A DNA stretch of 5,904 nt, taken from NAT127 sp041655035 (lineage in GTDB: Bacteria > Pseudomonadota > Gammaproteobacteria > Pseudomonadales > Porticoccaceae). The stretch covers positions 1-5,904 of the forward strand of contig JBAZCN010000183.1 of NCBI GenBank assembly GCA_041655035.1, in the 5' to 3' direction. Below are positions 4,851 through 5,904 of this stretch, one piece after another. The position numbers and the translations under genes were made by a program. Numbering within the stretch: position 1 is the first letter of the stretch; every line of letters starts with the position of its first letter. The notes beneath the pieces are model-generated. The model saw only the letters and a program-made list of their open reading frames with translations. It had not been told where the DNA came from and did no database searches.

Positions 4851-5904
4851 TCACAGCGTGGAACGGTAGTAGTCCATCAGAATCTGCGCCACTTCCGGAC
4901 GCGAGAACTCCGGGGGCGGGGCGATGCCTTCGCTCAGCAACTGGCGCACCTTGGTGCCCGACAGGTTGATGAAGTCCTCGGCGGTGTGGTCCGGCGCCTC
5001 GCGCATCATCACCACGCGACCGAGTTTTTTCGAGAACGCGGTGTTGTCGGCGCGGAAGATTTCGATCTCGAGGGCATCTGCGGGCACCCGCTCGTCGAAG
5101 ATGCTCTGGGCGTCGAAGGGGCCGTAGTAGTCGCCGACACCGGCGTGGTCGCGGCCGACGATAAAGTGGGTGGCGCCCATGTTCTGGCGGAACAAGGCGT
5201 GCAGCACCGCCTCGCGGGGCCCGGCGTAGAGCATGTCGAAGCCGTAGCCGGTGACCATCACGGTATTTTTGGGGAAGTACACTTCCACCATCTTGCGGAT
5301 GCAGGCGTCGCGCACCGGCGCGGGAATGTCGCCTTGCTTGAGCTTGCCGAGCAGCATGTGAATGACGATGCCGTCGGCCTCGAGGCGCTCCAGGGCCATG
5401 CGGCACAGCTCTTCGTGGGCGCGATGCATGGGGTTGCGGGTCTGGAAGGCCACCACTTTCTGCCAGCCGCGCTCGGCGATCTCGTTGCGGATTTCCACGG
5501 CGGTGCGGAAGGTGTCGGGGAAGTCGCTCTGGAAGTAGCTGAAATTGAGCACCTGGATGGGGCCGGACAGCAGCGTGTTGCCGAGGCTGGTGAAAACGGC
5601 GACACCGGGATGCTTGGCGTCCAGGGTGCCGAAGATCTCCTTGGCCATCAGCTGGATCTCGTCATCGCTTACGGTTTCGACAGCCTCGACGTTCATGATC
5701 GCCAGCACCGGGTTGCCCTCGACGTTGGGATCGCGCAGGGCGATGCGCTGGCCGGCCTGGATACCGCTTTCTTTAGTGAAATTGACGATGGGTACAGGCC
5801 AGAACAGGCCGCTGGAGGTTTTCAGGTTGCTGGCGACACTGAGGGCGTCGGCCTTGTTCATGTAACCGGTCAGAGGGTTGAAATAGCCGGCGCCGAGCAT
5901 CACC
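4851..5904 (-). CDS. sat: Sulfate adenylyltransferase (ATP sulfurylase), 5' end beyond the window
   Basis: The 350 visible residues cover most of a Sat-type ATP sulfurylase, which interconverts ATP + sulfate and APS + PPi in the cytosol. Counting from the first complete codon in the window, landmarks are GAGYFNPLTGYM (4-15), the ATP-binding QTRNPMHRAHE (154-164, of the QxRNPxHxxH class), GRDHAGVG (250-257), SGTKVR (315-320) and FSRPEV (333-338). The catalytic arginine and histidines of these motifs are intact. The sequence closely resembles Sat of purple sulfur bacteria (Allochromatium type, about 400 residues), so roughly 45-50 N-terminal residues lie past 5904; the GTG/ATG at the edge are internal codons. 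No APS kinase domain is fused at the C-terminus, which ends normally at YYRSTL. It could serve assimilation or, in a sulfur oxidiser, ATP formation from APS; this window does not decide. Confidence 0.96.
   Translation of the reverse strand, partial: VMLGAGYFNPLTGYMNKADALSVASNLKTSSGLFWPVPIVNFTKESGIQAGQRIALRDPNVEGNPVLAIMNVEAVETVSDDEIQLMAKEIFGTLDAKHPGVAVFTSLGNTLLSGPIQVLNFSYFQSDFPDTFRTAVEIRNEIAERGWQKVVAFQTRNPMHRAHEELCRMALERLEADGIVIHMLLGKLKQGDIPAPVRDACIRKMVEVYFPKNTVMVTGYGFDMLYAGPREAVLHALFRQNMGATHFIVGRDHAGVGDYYGPFDAQSIFDERVPADALEIEIFRADNTAFSKKLGRVVMMREAPDHTAEDFINLSGTKVRQLLSEGIAPPPEFSRPEVAQILMDYYRSTL

Noticed and set aside
4840..5406. Alternative - strand frame inside sat rich in Arg, Pro and Ala
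   Set aside because: It is a frame-shifted shadow of sat, whose own frame matches the enzyme throughout.

Overview
The window looks like chromosomal DNA of a moderately GC-rich gammaproteobacterium. This rests on three genes: a glutathione transferase very close to Escherichia coli YghU, a YgdI/YgdR-type lipoprotein, and an ATP sulfurylase of the single-polypeptide Sat type found in purple sulfur and other gammaproteobacteria. The species cannot be named from the sequence alone. No rRNA, tRNA, CRISPR array, phage gene or complete insertion sequence is visible.

Layout from left to right. A six-helix membrane protein of unknown function (30-563, +) ends at a probable intrinsic terminator (569-592). 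It is followed by a decayed 3' end of a REP-associated tyrosine transposase (RAYT, Y1_Tnp family) that runs into a short repeat (650-838). Next is a SpoIIAA/STAS-like gene (934-1299, +), which converges with a small lipoprotein gene (1417-1635, -). A relatively AT-rich spacer of about 360 bp carries a pair of inverted repeats resembling a second RAYT-associated family. Then comes a two-gene + strand unit: a histone-deacetylase-family enzyme (1999-2895) and yghU (2922-3776). On the - strand, converging on yghU, are sat (4851-5904, 5' end outside the window) and, downstream of it, a DHH phosphoesterase gene (3798-4760). These two are likely co-transcribed.

Functionally these are mostly housekeeping or accessory metabolic genes: sulfate activation or APS-dependent ATP formation (Sat), a nucleotide or oligonucleotide phosphoesterase, glutathione-dependent disulfide reduction (YghU), and a Zn-dependent deacetylase. 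The least expected content is in the spacers. Two families of short palindromic repeats occur (2 and 3 copies), one next to a recognisable RAYT remnant, and one copy supplies the stop codon of yghU. I see no convincing new defence, mobile or biosynthetic system. The best functional lead is the sat-DHH pairing, which suggests, by inference only, a phosphatase for a sulfur-nucleotide by-product.
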